Assembly (NCBI GenBank): GCA_032718565.1
Contig: JAVGVS010000502.1
Coordinates: 145,783 to 209,782, forward strand
Length of the DNA stretch: 64,000 nt
Direction of reading: 5' to 3'
From: Distichodus sexfasciatus
Lineage: Eukaryota > Chordata > Actinopteri > Characiformes > Distichodontidae
Shown here: positions 1-13,489 of the stretch, in pieces
Layout: each line of letters opens with the position of its first letter
How positions within the stretch are numbered: the first letter of the stretch is position 1
Program-made: the position numbers and the translations under genes
Notes under the pieces: model-generated
What the model was told of the DNA's origin: nothing
What the model saw: only the letters and a program-made list of their open reading frames with translations
Databases searched by the model: none

Positions 1-341
1 GAGATTTTGTGTCTAAATGTGACAACCTACATTTCTGACTAATCTTTCACTGTAAGAGTCTCTAGAATATTGTGAATAACAATAATCATCGTTTAATAAC
101 AGTCTCCAGATAAAGTTAAGCTATTTAAATGGTATACAATTATATACCCATAGAACTGAAGAAAACCCAATAAGATAATGTTTTACACAAACAGCATGCG
201 ATAAAACTTGCAGAAGAGTTGGTTAACTCAGACTTTAGAAAAGATGCTGTTTTATTTAATAGACAGTTTGTATGAAATTTTTCATATTGAAAGTGCTACT
301 GAAATTATACACATTCAGTGTAAAAGACAACCCTAAGGCCA

Positions 342-609
342 CACTGCAAAAAATAAAATCTCTACAAGTGTAATTGACTTGAATTCAGCATTTTAATCTT
401 GTTATGCCATTTTTTGGATTTATTTTCTTGGTAAGACTGAATATTGTTTAGATTATTTGACTTGTTTCAAGAAAATTTATCTTGTTTTAAGAAGTCTTAG
501 CAAGTGCAATTTTCTTGCTGCACTGGCAGATACTTTTGCTTGAAATAAGTATTTTTTTCCTAAAAATAGTACATTTTTTCTTATTTTTAAAAAGGCATTT
601 TTTGCAGTG
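342..609. mobile_element. Short inverted-repeat DNA element (hAT-like MITE)
   Basis: Begins cactgcaaaaaat and ends attttttgcagtg, a 13-bp perfect terminal inverted repeat around 268 bp of AT-rich sequence. The termini resemble those of hAT-type non-autonomous elements common in fish. No clean 8-bp duplication is visible, so the superfamily call is tentative. Confidence 0.65.
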
Positions 610-751
610 CATAAAGGCTAAGTACTGCACATAACCAAATTGTCTCTCTTTCTACTTCTAGTTTAAAGTTTATATTGTATATTCTGTTTATATATTGTTT
701 ATTCTATGTGACTTGTTCTTTATTCCTTGTTCTTTGTTGTTTGCACTGTTA

Positions 752-850
752 AAACTGGAGCCACGTCGTCTCGTCTCTCTGTGTACTTGTACAGTATGTA
801 GCAGAGATGACAAAGTTTACTTTGACATTGACTTTTGACTTTTTAGAGTC
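752..850 (+). mobile_element. LINE 3'-tail fragment
   Basis: gagccacgtcgtctcgtctc followed by gatgacaaagtttactttga. This is the familiar 3' tail of a fish non-LTR retrotransposon ending in TTTGACTTTGA-type repeats. A related tail lies in inverse orientation at 22828-22910. Confidence 0.5.
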
Positions 851-1231
851 TTTAAAAGATTCTGACATGGGTGAATGTCATAAAACTACGTTAAGTGGGC
901 TTTAATTAAAAAGTGGGAATGAGACTCATTGCTACTAATTAATAGCATTTAAATACTATTCCTAGAAGTATTTTACAACAGTAAGCAATTGGCCTGCAAG
1001 TTATTTGACGAGATAAATAAATACACATACACAACATAAGCTATTGATAAGCTGTTGATCTAAATCAACAATTTATGTGCTGTTGATATGATATTTTAAT
1101 GCTATTCGTATGAAACCATCTTTTTTTTCCCCACACATAAATGTCCAGATGGTACAGCGATTATAATGTTCTCTCTGTAAAGTCAAATTGCAGTGTAATT
1201 ACAGAGAGCACAATTATACATTATGAACATC

Positions 1232-1680
1232 CATCCATCTATCTGCGGGGGTAGCAGCCGCAGGAGAGATGCCCTAACATCCCTCTCCCAGCCACCTCCA
1301 CTAGCTCTTCGGGGTCCCCGAGGCATTCCCAGGCTAGCCAAGAGATATAGTCCCTCCAGCGTGTCCTGAGTCTGCCCCGGGGCCTCTTCCCTGTAGGACA
1401 TGCTTGGAAAACCTCGCCAGGAGGCATCCACACCAGGTGTCCAAACCACCTCAACTGGCTCCTCTCGACGTTAAGGAGCAGCAGTTCTACTCGTAGACTG
1501 TCTTGCATGTGCGGACTTCTCACCCTATCTCTAAGAAAGAGCCCAGATACCCTGTGTAGAAACCCCATTTCGGCCGCTTGTATCCGCAGACTCGTTCTTT
1601 TAGTCCCTACCCAAAGCTCGTGACCATAGATGAGAGTGGGAACAAAGATGGATCAATAGATTGAGAGCTTTGCTTTCTGG
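1232..1680 (-). pseudogene. Non-LTR retrotransposon pol 3' end (decayed LINE)
   Basis: Minus-strand translation contains MGFLHRVSGLFLRDRVRS, then RSQLRWFGHLVWMPPGEVFQ, RPRGRLRTRWRDYISWLAWE and LGDPEELVEVAG. These are the conserved C-terminal blocks of fish LINE reverse transcriptase ORFs. The 5' side is frameshifted and most of the element is missing. Confidence 0.85.
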
Positions 1681-1893
1681 CTTAGTTCTTGTGAACTAAT
1701 TATGAACATTATAATTATAATTAATTAAATAATTAAAACAAATATGAAACATATATAGACGTTTGATAAATAACCTCAATGTTAAGGACTTATTATAACA
1801 TGCTCAACAGCACGAGTATTGAATTGGGGGGGGCGGTGGAGGCACAGAGACTGAAACGTTGTGTTGGTGATGATCATAAGATAAACACCACTG

Positions 1894-1995
1894 AACCTCT
1901 GAGCAAGTTGCCCCAGGGAGAGTGCCCCTGTAAATAGAAAATGCAAGTCGTTCTGGATAAGAGTGTCTGCTAAATGCTGTAAATGTACATGTAAG
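1894..1995 (+). repeat. V-SINE-like fragment
   Basis: Contains the inverse of the block atttagcagacactcttatcc plus a gagcaagttgccccagggag section, the same family as the element at 18778-18972 in opposite orientation. Confidence 0.55.
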
Positions 1996-4900
1996 TGCAT
2001 GTTTTAAGCTGGGGTGGAGGTCTTGGGTAGAATATTATGCTCAACAAGATGTTGTGGGGTCAATTCTATTCAAATAGTACTTCCAACACGCCAGCACCGA
2101 CACAGTACATCACATCATGATTTAGAAACAGCTGAGTCGAGGACAGTGAAGCCCTACAGGGAGTGATCTGAGCAGCAGAGCACTGCACCAGATCTGCTAT
2201 ACCGTCTCTGCAGGACATTTACACCAGGAAACGCAGGGCCAAAGCAGCTAGGATCATCAAAACCTCATCTTATCCCAGTAAGTGTTTGTGCTGCCTGATG
2301 AAATCCTACTGCTCCTAAACTCAGGCCATAAGAATTCATAAACAATGGACATGCCAGTGCAGGGGAAGCTACTATCAGCTGGTAGCTTTTCAAGGCTTTT
2401 CAAGTAGCTGAACTACAGCCAAGATGTTTTAATGTGGCAGTTAGCTACACTGCAAGCTACAGAGAAAAGCAGCTGTTTCATCCAGTAATACTTCATATTT
2501 GGGCAGGAGAATACTCAAAATTTAAGAAACATGAGACATGATATTACAAGTAATATGAATCTTGCATTTTTCACAATGACACGTCCAATCACAATAAGGT
2601 TTTTGCGTTTTGGAGATAGTATTTTGATTTTCAGCTTGCATTAAGTGAAATTTTGCCTTTCAGAGTCATACATTTAGATAAATATTGCCACAGATGATTG
2701 TCTATATCTTTGCCAATGTGAACTCTATCCTCCGACTCCATCTCACAGCTGCCAAGAGTGCACTGTGATAGAGGGGCGATTCATGACTCATCCGGGTGAA
2801 TCACCTGGATCCATTAAGTAGCTCACGAGTCACCAATATGAGGTCATCATTAACCCGAATCCATCGAGTCCTAACTACAACATGACTAAAATATAAAAGC
2901 CATAGTAGCAAGTATAGGTGCTAAAATTTCATATTTTTTGCACCGGTTTGCACAACCCCACTCAAATGAGGTATACTAAAAACGTCCTACAGAGTTGAAT
3001 CCTCTTTGTAGACTACAGGATTCGTGTCAGTCGAATCAGTAGCGCAGCACGAAGAAACACATTCGTGAGTGAATCTGCCAGTTAACTTCTTACAGCTGCA
3101 AACATACAGCCGAATCTGAATCACACACACGCGAGCGGGTTAGCGCTCCCCATGCACATAGCCATGAGTGAATCCGCTAGTTAACTTCAACCCATAAGCG
3201 CCAAGAAAATTTATATTTAAAAATAAATATTTTAATTTAAATGTAAAATAATTTTTAAAAAAGGTCTATCTATCGCCTGTCATCTCACAGAGATTCAGAC
3301 TCGCCCATGCACACCTAATCCATGCAGGTTTGACTTTATTGTGTATGTGCCAACGCTAATGAATCCAACAAGGGTTGTAACTCTCTTGAGCTCAAGGCTC
3401 TGTTTGTCCTTAACATGTTTACACGGGTCGCACCCCAGAGTCTAGTTATATTGAGGTGCTGCACGCGAAGAGAAGCCATGTTTTCATTTATTTTTCCTAT
3501 GTTCCTATGGTGGATCCCAATGGTCCACACGCTCTTCTGTCCAGTTATTAGGAGGTGGACAGAAGAAAAGGAACGAATAACGAAAAACATATTGAAGGAG
3601 GAGAGGACAAAGGACAGCCAGATGCAGCAAACACGCTTCTACATGCAAATGAGCATGTACGATCTCAGAACCTCCTTAAAAGAAAAATACAAAGACATAG
3701 ACACACTCACTTGCTCACCCACACACACTTACACTCACACACACACACACACACACACTTGAAGCCTTGGGAGAAAGATGGTACAAAGGCCCTCCCAGTA
3801 GACTTACATGGGGGGAGTTTTCTTCTCCGTAACAGCCAGGGAGCAATTCTGCAAACTCTCCATCTCCTCCAGTCCCAAAAAAGGACATAAATAAAAGGCA
3901 GCCGAGCAGGAGCCTCTGTCAGAGAAGGACATTTTTAAGAGGAGAGAAGGAGAGAGAGGAAAAGAGGGAAGGGAAGAAAGGAAGAGAGAGAAGAACTGTT
4001 TTTATTGTAGACAGTGTGTTATCTGAAGTGGCAGCGATGCTATGAATCTTCAACATGGGGTGAGTTGGATAAAAAATGGAACACTTACAGCATTGTCTTG
4101 CAAAGCTAGCAGTGACAAAGCCTGCCTTACGCAGCTGCAAGGGAATGTGTGTGTGTGTGTGTGTGTTTGTGCGTGTAGGTGAGAGATTATGCAAAACTAA
4201 TAAGGTTTTTATATGCAACAGGCTCTGCAGTTAGATGTTTTGGCAGGTGAAAAACAGAAATGTTTTCAACATCTGTACACAAACTGTTTAGAAACAATAT
4301 GACTCGCGTCTTCTTGCGCCGCCTCCATCCGGGGCCTTGTGCTGGTTTTGAAGGGTTTTTTTTAGGCATCCTTTTACATTTAAGCAGCTTTTAATCAGAT
4401 TCTTTGTTTCTCATGCACCACTGTCTGCTCACATGGAAAAATTGCAAACTGTAAATATTTGCCTACGTCATCATAAAAGAAATGCTGACTCCCATGACAG
4501 TAGGTTGCACTCTGGGGAGGTCCAGGTCGTGAGAGTGTTTATGTCTGACTTGGGGGGACATTTGTTCAGTGATACTGCTCTAGTTTAACAACCACTATAC
4601 TTGACTGTGTGCTACTCTACTCCAAGACTTGTTATTTTTGATGCTTTCATAACTTTCAAAATCTGCAGTGAAATGACTGGAATCTCCAGCTATTGCATGC
4701 AGATGGCATGTCGATTCAGGTCATGGGGTTTCCACGCATTAAAATAATAGCCATATACATATCAGAACCAAAAACAAGTGTGATTCCTCATCATATCTGG
4801 CCACCTGATGCAGACGTGATGCTAGTGCTAGAAAGTTTATCAGCGGAGTTAATGGTCCTGCTTTTCCATGACTCATAGAATAAGTGGCCAAGACGTAACA

Positions 4901-6959
4901 CAAATACAGGAAATCTGCCAGATTGACGAATCGTATCAACAGCGGATCCATTGATGGATTACCTCTTGTTCCCTTCTATGGTAGTTTTCGTTAGAGAGCA
5001 CTAAGCTAAGAAGATGAAAACCATGAATCAGAATCAGCTGCTGTTTTTGTGTTAAAAGTCAAAAACAGACGGCGCAGCTCTGATTGTGTCCAGAGCTAGA
5101 AGACAGATTGACGTAAAATAGAGGATAACTAATGTACAAAATGAAGAATGCTGATCCCTCCTGTGTCATACAAAAGAAGAAATATAGTTGAAACATATAT
5201 TACTATATATTCACTATATACACTTTAAACAATGTGTCTGATGATATTAACACATAAGAGATATTTTTGACTAAAAGTAGTAAAGTACTAAAACTAAATA
5301 GATGAGTGAACAGTTATAGGTGCAATTTTATTCAAAATAACTTTTCAAAATAATATTGTCATGTATTGCTGTAATAACCCTTACATAAAAAGAAGAGCTT
5401 TTCCATATATACTACAAAACGTGTTTGCTTGAAAGCTGTATAAACAGATAGTTCATCTTCTCCTTTAACTACAAAATGAGAAACCTCATTCGGCTTGAGT
5501 CCACATGGCAGATTTTGAAGACTTGCCAAACAAATGTTGAAGTCATATGCTTTTCATCACTGGACAGAGGCAACTGTCCAGAAAGACAGCCAAAGGAGGG
5601 ATGATGTATATCTCCGTCCTCTTAAGAGGATCTTGAGCTTTCCTCTTTCAGTATCTGGAGGTGTTCCTGTGATAATTGTGGACTTACGAGGGTTTTCAAT
5701 CTTTTTCTCTGGGTTTTTCGTGAGTCATTAATTCCCTTAGGGGGGAAATAGCTGCGGAGCCAAGTTCTCAACATGTTGATGTTCAATTTCCATTTCGGGA
5801 TGTGAGTTATTCCGAGCTCTTGTGTCTAAAAATAGCAGAGTGAAAGTGATGGGTAAAGGAGGGGGGGAAAAAAGGATGGAGAAAAAAAAACACCTGTGGA
5901 AGGTTCAGTTTGTAGATAACACAGAATTCAAAAGCAAGACTCTTCTTTTTCTCGAGCTTAAATCATAGTAATGTAGCCATATTGCCTGCATTCTAATGTA
6001 GAAGGTAAAGTATGATCAAATGCTAAAGAGACGAGGCAAAAAAGATATTTGAAATATTTGTAGTGAGTGAGGCTCCACGGCATGCATGATAAAATTCCGA
6101 ATGTAAGTCACTACAAATCATGCTGCAGACTGCATAAAATAAAACTTTATTTTATTAAGAGCAAAACTGAATTTTATATGACAACAGCAGACAAGCAAGG
6201 TCTGGCTTGTAGTTAAATTGAGTTCCAAAACCACATTTCTCCGTCTGATGATCATGACCATTATTGGGATTCATAGGCCGCAAAAACACTCCTCTAAACA
6301 TGTAATTGTGTTATCTGATAAACATCTAATGTTATTAATTATGATTAAGAGACGTCTCATTAGTCAGATGTAATCACTGTATATAGTTTGTTCTGTGTTT
6401 TATGTGAACAATTTCCAGTCCACATCTCCTTTCTGCCCTTGTCATATCAGCCATCACACTGACTAAAATCTTCTTAGTTCCTTTAATGTATTTTCTTTAT
6501 TTATGTGCCAGCTGTCATGGTCATTTCTCCATGTTCTTCTAGACAGTGTTACTAATAAGCCAGAAAATGCTGTCTTTTCGCTGGACGCCTCTCTCTGGCC
6601 TCCCTCCCTGCCATCCATTGTCACCCCATTCATCACCCAGGCTGGGTTCACAGCAAAGTAATTCATACTGCGGCCTCAATCTGGGCCTCCAGATGCCCCT
6701 GCCATTGCTAAGAAAGGAAGAGACATGTGCGCTTTTGACATGCTATTAGAAGAGGAATGATTCATGCGATTTTCAGCAATGGCCAGCATATTAGCAGTGT
6801 CACTTTCAATTTTATGATTATTTCTCTGGGCACGGCAGATTGCTTGCAAGAGATTAAGGTGTATCTGTTGGAGGGCACCTTGCCAATGTTGAACATCCTT
6901 GAATAAGGCTGCAGGAGAATAGACACTCTATATGGGCATACACACTAAAGCTTGAAATA
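1996..6959. other. Intergenic, no gene recognised
   Basis: AT-rich unique-looking sequence with small microsatellites: (CA)n at 3735-3758, (GT)n at 4149-4165 and an A/G-rich patch at 3936-3990. Open frames of up to ~115 codons have no recognisable domain, and the longest run into the CA repeat. Confidence 0.6.
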
Positions 6960-7385
6960 AAGCACATTAGATGTTGTTTGGACATAGATGTGTGGTTTGG
7001 AGACAGTGTCAATGAGGAAAAGACTGGAGGCAAAACTGGAGGTTGCAGAGTTCAAGATGTTGAGGTTCTCTTTGGGAGTGATGAGGATGGATAGGATCAG
7101 GAATGAGTTCATCAGAGGGACAGCTCATGTTAGATGTTTTGGAGATAAAGTCAGAGAGGCCAGACTGAGATGATTTGGACATGTCCAGAGGAGAGACAAT
7201 GATTGCATAGGTAGAAGGATGTTGAGGTTGGAGCCACCAGGCAGGAGGCTGAGAGGAAGACCAAAAAGGAGATTTATGGATGCGGTGAAAGAGGACATGA
7301 AGTTAGGTGGTCTGAGGGTAGAGGATACAGAAGATAGGACCAAATGGAGACAGATAATTCGCTGTGGCGACCCCTGAAGGGAAAA
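6960..7385 (+). pseudogene. Second LINE pol 3' end (different family)
   Basis: Translation gives MCGLETVSMRKRLEAKLEVA, then FKMLRFSLGVMRMDRIRNEF, GTAHVRCFGDKVREARLR, a stop where Trp is expected, then FGHVQRRDND, GRRLRGRPKRRFMDAVKEDM and IIRCGDP. This is the canonical C-terminus of a widespread fish LINE reverse transcriptase. The TGA at 7171 replaces the Trp of RWFGH, so the copy is dead. Confidence 0.88.
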
Positions 7386-7589
7386 GCCGAAAGAGAAAGA
7401 AGAAAAAGAGGATTAATGTATAATGTTTGTAATACTGGTGTTTTGGACCATGTTTTTTGTAATATGGTGTTTATGTATGTATTCAAACATCATGTGCTTT
7501 GGATGTGCCCGTTGAATACATATCTAAAAACCATATTTCAGTTTTTCCTTTTTTCCAAAAAAGGAGCATTTTCAGTTCAGTTTTATCTT

Positions 7590-8181
7590 TAGATGTCAGT
7601 GGACAAATAACATTTATTGTCATCTTTAATATACTGGAGCAAAAAGTTCTGAACAAAAATGTGGTTGAAATGTGGCTTCAAATTCAATATTGTTGAACGC
7701 TTCTGCAAGATAATGTATATAGAATGCACATATACTGTAGGCATTTTCTGCTAATTTCTAAATACTGAGTTTGAAGAGCTGACATTTGTAATTAATTATT
7801 AAAGATTTAATAAGCATACATGGACTAATTTTAATTTAATTTGTGGATTTCTTTTCATGTACATATAAAGAATATATTCCCTGTAATTTTAAAGAAGTGG
7901 TGATTTTATAATAATAATAGTTTTTACTATTACCAATTTGAAATACTAATCAACCTGTAATAATTTTTGCAGAATGCATGGTTGTGTATTCCTGAAGATT
8001 TATTATATGTTCGTTGCAAAAGTGATTACAAACAAAACAAATCTTACTAATTGAATTAATCTGACTCCAGAAGAAGCCAGTAGTCGTTTAGGGCAGGCCT
8101 AATGTTTTGTTTGTTCTAATGAGTACTTTTTAAATGTTCTGAATCTTCTAATAAACATGTAGATGTCAGTGGACAAATAAC
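7590..8181. repeat. Pair of 22-bp direct repeats flanking 548 bp
   Basis: The phrase agatgtcagtggacaaataa with one further matching base at each side occurs at 7590-7611 and 8160-8181. Between them is AT-rich DNA whose last bases before the second copy include AATAAA. It could be a long target-site duplication around a retro-inserted segment. Confidence 0.6.
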
Positions 8182-8399
8182 CTATATTTAAGAAACCTAA
8201 AACATACATGAATAGAAATATACATACAGTATATCTTGTCAATTGAGATGATTTTGATGTTTCCATTGCGTCTCCATTTGCTAGTCTTAGTGCTTTAAAC
8301 TGAGGTGAAGGCAATTGTCCCAGTTCAAGATCTCAGCACAAAACGGCACAATGCAATGTACGGGTGATTAACAATCATTATCAACAATCAGCTATGCCA

Positions 8400-8640
8400 A
8401 GATGGTATACAGGTCGGTAATGTAATGATTAGGGACTTGGCTCCCTGATTGGAGGATCACCAATTGAAGTCCCGAAGCACTTGAGGTACCCATGAGTACC
8501 ATGCCCAAGCACTGCTCCCTGGGCGCTGCCAAAAGTTGTCCGCTGCTCCTTCATGGTCATGTCAAATGCAGAAGTCACATTTTGTTGTGGTGTAATGTGC
8601 GCTGTGGTGTGTCCACGGTGACAAATTATCAGTCACTTAA
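8400..8640 (+). mobile_element. tRNA-derived SINE, degraded (family S1)
   Basis: Shares with 53237-53475 and 33605-33840 a tRNA-like head, a gaggtacccatgagtacc segment, ccaagcactgctccctgggc and a gttgtggtgtaatgtgcgct tail. The A/B-box region is decayed. Confidence 0.65.
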
Positions 8641-10960
8641 CTGTTGCTATTCCATTACAATCACCAATCAATGTGTATTAAGCACAGGAATTGAGAAAAA
8701 AGTGTGTGGAGGGTTAATCAGTGTGTAGTGTGTAGAATTAAAGTGTGCAGGGGTAAGTGTGTGTAGGTGTCTGTAGCTATTAGTGTCAAAGCACAGGTTG
8801 TTTTCAAAGCTACACTTTCCAGGTAGCTTTCATATCAGTTGGTTTTGTGGTTCATGATGGTGTTGTACCACATTAGGCTAGTTTTATTGCCAATCGCAGT
8901 TCATGAGTAGCAAGTAAGTACACCTGTTTCCCTCAAAGATGGTGTCACTGACATGGAAAAATTCCAAAAATCGATGCTCACTAGTCACGTTAAAGCTCAC
9001 TACTGACTGACATCATGTTGTGTTACTGTGTTCATGCAAATTCCACCCGGATAAAAGAAAGCTTGTAAGGTTTGCTTTTTGTTTGTATGAAACCAAAGAA
9101 CAGCATGTGACAAAAGCAATTAGGGCTGCCTCGGGGAAATCAAGGCTGTTCCCACACCGAAAATGAGCTTCTCTGTTCTTTCCATATTGACTAGATTATT
9201 TCCACAGCGAGGACAGCTTGTCTGATGAATACCTGTTAAGCCATTACAAGAAGGGAAAAATTAGCGGTCACTGTGTGAGTATTTAGATAAGGTAATGGTC
9301 CAAGATAGCAGGTTTGAAAGATGGTTCATAATTACTGTCCTGACTGATGTTGCCTGGAAGGTTTCGGCTACAGGGCTAATTTAAGACTGGGGTTATGCAT
9401 CATAATTTTAACTTAACTGAACACAAGTTTGAGAGATCCAGAAGTATCTAAATGGCTTGACGTTCAAAATGACAAGATTAGGGCTGAGGTGTTCGCCTAC
9501 AATGTACATTATGGATATGCGTTAAGGAAAGGTGGGAATGATTGGAGCCCAGACTTAAGTAACTGATAAAAGAATAGCCATGGCTGAAGTTATTACCTTT
9601 GGCTGACAGATGAGTTCCAGATGGACCTCCACTGTAATCATAAGCCTGTTTTTTCCACCAAGAAATACATCTCTGTTATATCTTTGGGGACGGTTATAAA
9701 TCCTGGGAGTAACAGAGGAGCTGACATTGAGCCTTCATAAATGATGGATTAGAGTAAACAGTGCATGGCTCAGACACTGAAACTCAGGAGCAGAACCGAA
9801 CCGGTTACATTTGTAAAAATGGAAATTTAGTCATTGTGATTAAACCTGAGTAATATACAGAATCAAATATGCCTCAAAAGATACAGTCATCTACAGCATT
9901 TACGGCAACTATGAGAGTTCTCCAGAATGTAGGGAGTAGGAGGTAAAGATGCATCAATTTAAATCAATACAATGATCAACAAGCTCATAGTATCGATCCA
10001 AAATTAAAACATCAATAGACACCATACATAATCACTTTATGTTGAATATGAGGTCAATACAATTAAATATTATTAGAAAATGAGGCTTTTACTTAAATGC
10101 TTAGTTTAGACAAAGAATTAAAAATGTCAAATGATATTTTAGTTGCTTTTTTGTGACAGTATGAATGGAAGTGATTGTGTATTGATTACTGTCTCACACG
10201 TCACACCTTAAAGGTCACAACACTGTACATTTCAATTTCCTTTTCCATTTTATTACACTTTCCATCAAATTATTTTCCCCCGTTTTACTTCTGGGAGATA
10301 ACATTCAGCTGTTTTTGAATTGCTGCGAACAGTATGCTGTCTTAAATTCCTGGCAGATACTTTCTTTTACAGTAACTTGTATCTGACTATTTCTGATTTG
10401 CAAAGTCAGTCATAAATTTGTGACAATTAGTTAAAAAAGTACCGCAGGTTGGTATGACCATGGTTTCTAGCACTCACACTCCAATATCCTGGACTTTGAC
10501 AGCAAGAAATGGTTTAATGTTTTTTTATTGCAACATATTAAAGTTTTCATAAAGTTTTATAGCCAGAGTCACACTGCAGCATGTGGTAACTAAGGTCAGC
10601 TCAGGTCAATCGTGTCAATGTACATCTGGAGAGGAGAGGAATTCCAGCTGTTGATGTATTGATTAGTAAACAGCAAAGGTAGCAGTGACAAAGGAAACCA
10701 CTAAAGGCCTGGAATTCAGCAGTTCAAGTGTAGCCTGATTATAATGACTCTAAAAATCAATGACGTGCCTGATGATATGCAAGAACCCAGCCTGGGGTAT
10801 TGATCTATGTTTAATTTTGAAGCTACAGTATTGCAAGCATGCTAACCACTGCTAGCCCTCCAGAGCAACTAATTTCATGGAAAGTCTCCCTGGAGTTATG
10901 TGGATTAAGACAACATCTACATTTACAGTCATGCGTGTCATGGTTGAGAACATTTGTAAA
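8641..10960. other. Intergenic, no gene recognised
   Basis: Unique AT-rich DNA. No ORF of note, no RNA gene and no clear repeat seen. Confidence 0.55.
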
Positions 10961-10964
10961 TTAC

Positions 10965-11070
10965 ATAACATTTACATTTATGGCATTAAGCAGACACTGT
11001 TATCCAGTGCAACTTCCATTTCCTAACGACAGGTCTCTCTAGAGCAACTTTGGGTTCTTTCTTAGTTATC
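10965..11070 (-). repeat. V-SINE-like fragment
   Basis: acatttacatttatggcatt, then aagcagacactgttatccag and a tctagagcaactttgggt block, as in the other V-SINE-like copies. Confidence 0.55.
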
Positions 11071-13170
11071 CAAATGTGGCCACCGTGCCGCCCTTGTGCT
11101 TCATTCACTGCTAATATAAACATGAAAAGTTCTAGTACCAAACGTTTTAAATCACAAAGCAAATAACAAAGTGTGGCATTAGCTTTCGGCTTCAGTGGCT
11201 GTGAGATAAAAGAGAGGAGGCAGATATCTTAGGCACTTATCCTAGTGTTGCTAGCTCATATTCCAAGACTAGCTAGCATGCTTATCTTATCATGTAGGCT
11301 TGCGTGCCAACACTGCCCTTGTTCTCTGCACCAACATATCTTGGAACAAAGCATTACTTCATATTGTATTATTTCACTTGACACTACGAACGTTTTCATT
11401 TCTACTGTATGCTAGATGTATTATCTAAAAAATGCTCCACTTCAAACACTAGCTTCATAGAATGAAAACTAAACTAATAGCATTACATTTTAGTTGCCAG
11501 TAATCAAGCTTTAAATCAGATTTGTTTATTATGCAATATAGACCTAGCCAGTTGTTCTCCTAACCACATGATTTTTTTGAACCCATTTGTTTTCAAAATT
11601 TTAATAATGAGCAGCTTTTTATAGAAATAGTCACTGGAATTTAGCCAACACTGACAAAACTATCCAAGGTCTTTACCTATCCTAGCAAAAAGTGCTATCC
11701 TTAAAGGTCATGCATAAAAAGCAAGAGAAAATGTTGTGTTAGACAAAATGTGACATTTTCACATTTTTGCAGGTGTGCAGAGAAATGCAGATGTTGGCCA
11801 TCACATGCTTACATCAAATGAGCTCATTTCCTCAGGATACTTTGCATAATGCTTTTTAAGTACTTATTGGTGATGCAAATCTATTCCAATCAATTTTTAA
11901 TCAGAGCTTTCACTATGTAGGGGCCCCTTTTGTTCGTTACCTAAGTGAAAGCCTAGAACTAAATAAAAGGGACAAGCAAAGGTGCAAACACACACACACA
12001 CACACCACAGAGAAAGAGGGAGACAGACAGAGCAGTAGTGTTAGATGAAAGAGTTTGTGGTCTGTGGAATCCTTAATGTTTGTCAGAAAGAAGATGCAAA
12101 TGACAGAAAAGTATGATAACATTATATTTCAAGTACAGTAATGAAGTACAAGTCTCATTTTACAGGACATTTTCATTAAGGGAGGTATTTCAAAACAAGC
12201 CTAGAAAGTCTCTACTCTGGCCTGATACTATTTTTTCAGCCATACAAAAATATAAATGCAGAAATGCCCCCCCCAACTGCTCTCTCCATCCCCACTTCTC
12301 AATTAGTATTTATTCCAAGTCACGCCGGACCTTCTGATGCTCAGCAGGGATGGTTCTGTGTTTCCTCATGCTCGGAGAAGGAAAAAAGATGTAGAGACAA
12401 AGGGTGAGAGCACAGAAGTGTGTGTTATCTCCACTGCAACACGACCCCCCCCACACCCTCCCTCCCCAACCTTCACCCTTCTCTTGTACTTTCTCTATCT
12501 CCAAACACCACTGCATCATCAACCACAGCGTTGGTCAGGAGAAATCTTGGGACATTTTCTGAGAATGAACACTTTGCTCTAGAATACACAGCTTACGACT
12601 CTTGCTGTCATTCCGGAGAAGATATGATGCAGCTAAGGAGAACCTGGCATCTGCTCGAGGTAACCGTGTCTGCACAGCGTGCGTGGTGTGTGTGTGTGTG
12701 TGTGTCATGCCAGATGAAAATGAAGGTTTCAGACGAAAGGCGGACTCGATGCATGATGACTGTGCATACATATGTATCATATTATCTTTTTCCTTCCTAG
12801 CATTTACATCTCATGCACTGACTGATCTTAGTATTACACTAAGATATTTGTTACTTGCAAAGTTGCAAAGTAACACTGCCCTTAACAAAGAGATTTGTGA
12901 GCTAGTCTTATCAAGGCATTGCAAAAATATATTTATCTAATATTTGCTTGATCATGTACGATGATACCAGTGTTTACAAGACATCTGGTTATGTATATGA
13001 GTGTGTAACGCCTGAGGAGGTCTTGAAATGGATGTAAAAATAGTAAACCTCCCTTTCAGCTCTGCATGTTTACTTTCCCTTGCTTTTGGAAAACGGCTTG
13101 AGGGCAGAAGGCCTGACTGAGAGTGTAACAGGAGAAAGGGTTTAGTCCGCACTGAAAACCATAGCAAAAT
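11071..13170. other. Intergenic, no gene recognised
   Basis: Contains (CA)n at 11989-12005 and (GT)n at 12687-12704. Several overlapping small frames around 12.3-12.9 kb share the same bases on both strands and show no domain. Confidence 0.55.
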
Positions 13171-13171
13171 C

Positions 13172-13480
13172 GGTGTGAGTGTGTGTGTGAGAGAGTGTCG
13201 GTGTACCATGTTTTTATGCATCGTGGGGACCTTTTTGTCCCCTAAATTCACTTTTATGCATTTTTTATGGTTTTCTAGGGACATTTGAGAGGTCCCCATG
13301 AGGATAAAAGACTTTATAGAAAATATGCATGTTTTATTTGAGAAACTAAAAAAGGTAAAAGATGTGCATTTGGTTACTGAGGTTAAGGTTAAGGTTAGTG
13401 TTAGGATTAGCTATAGAATTGTATACATCTAGTCATTATGGGAGTCTATGGAAAGATAGTTGTACAAGTTTGTGTGGGTG
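13172..13480 (+). repeat. (GT)n-linked dispersed repeat, copy 1
   Basis: Starts in a GTGTGT run, continues accatgtttttatgcatcgt and ggggacctttttgtcccc, a gagaggtccccatgaggata block, and ggttaaggttaaggttag. It ends with gtctatgg near a second GT-rich run. About 85% alike, by eye, to 15677-15985. Confidence 0.75.
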
Positions 13481-13489
13481 CACGTGTGT

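Noticed and set aside
3415..3762. 115-codon frame with a hydrophobic segment
   Set aside because: It ends in a CA-repeat-encoded His/Thr run, overlaps another frame, and has no recognisable family or splice context.
12310..12940. Cluster of overlapping small frames as a possible gene
   Set aside because: Frames overlap on both strands, contain GT-repeat-encoded Val/Cys runs, and show no domain.
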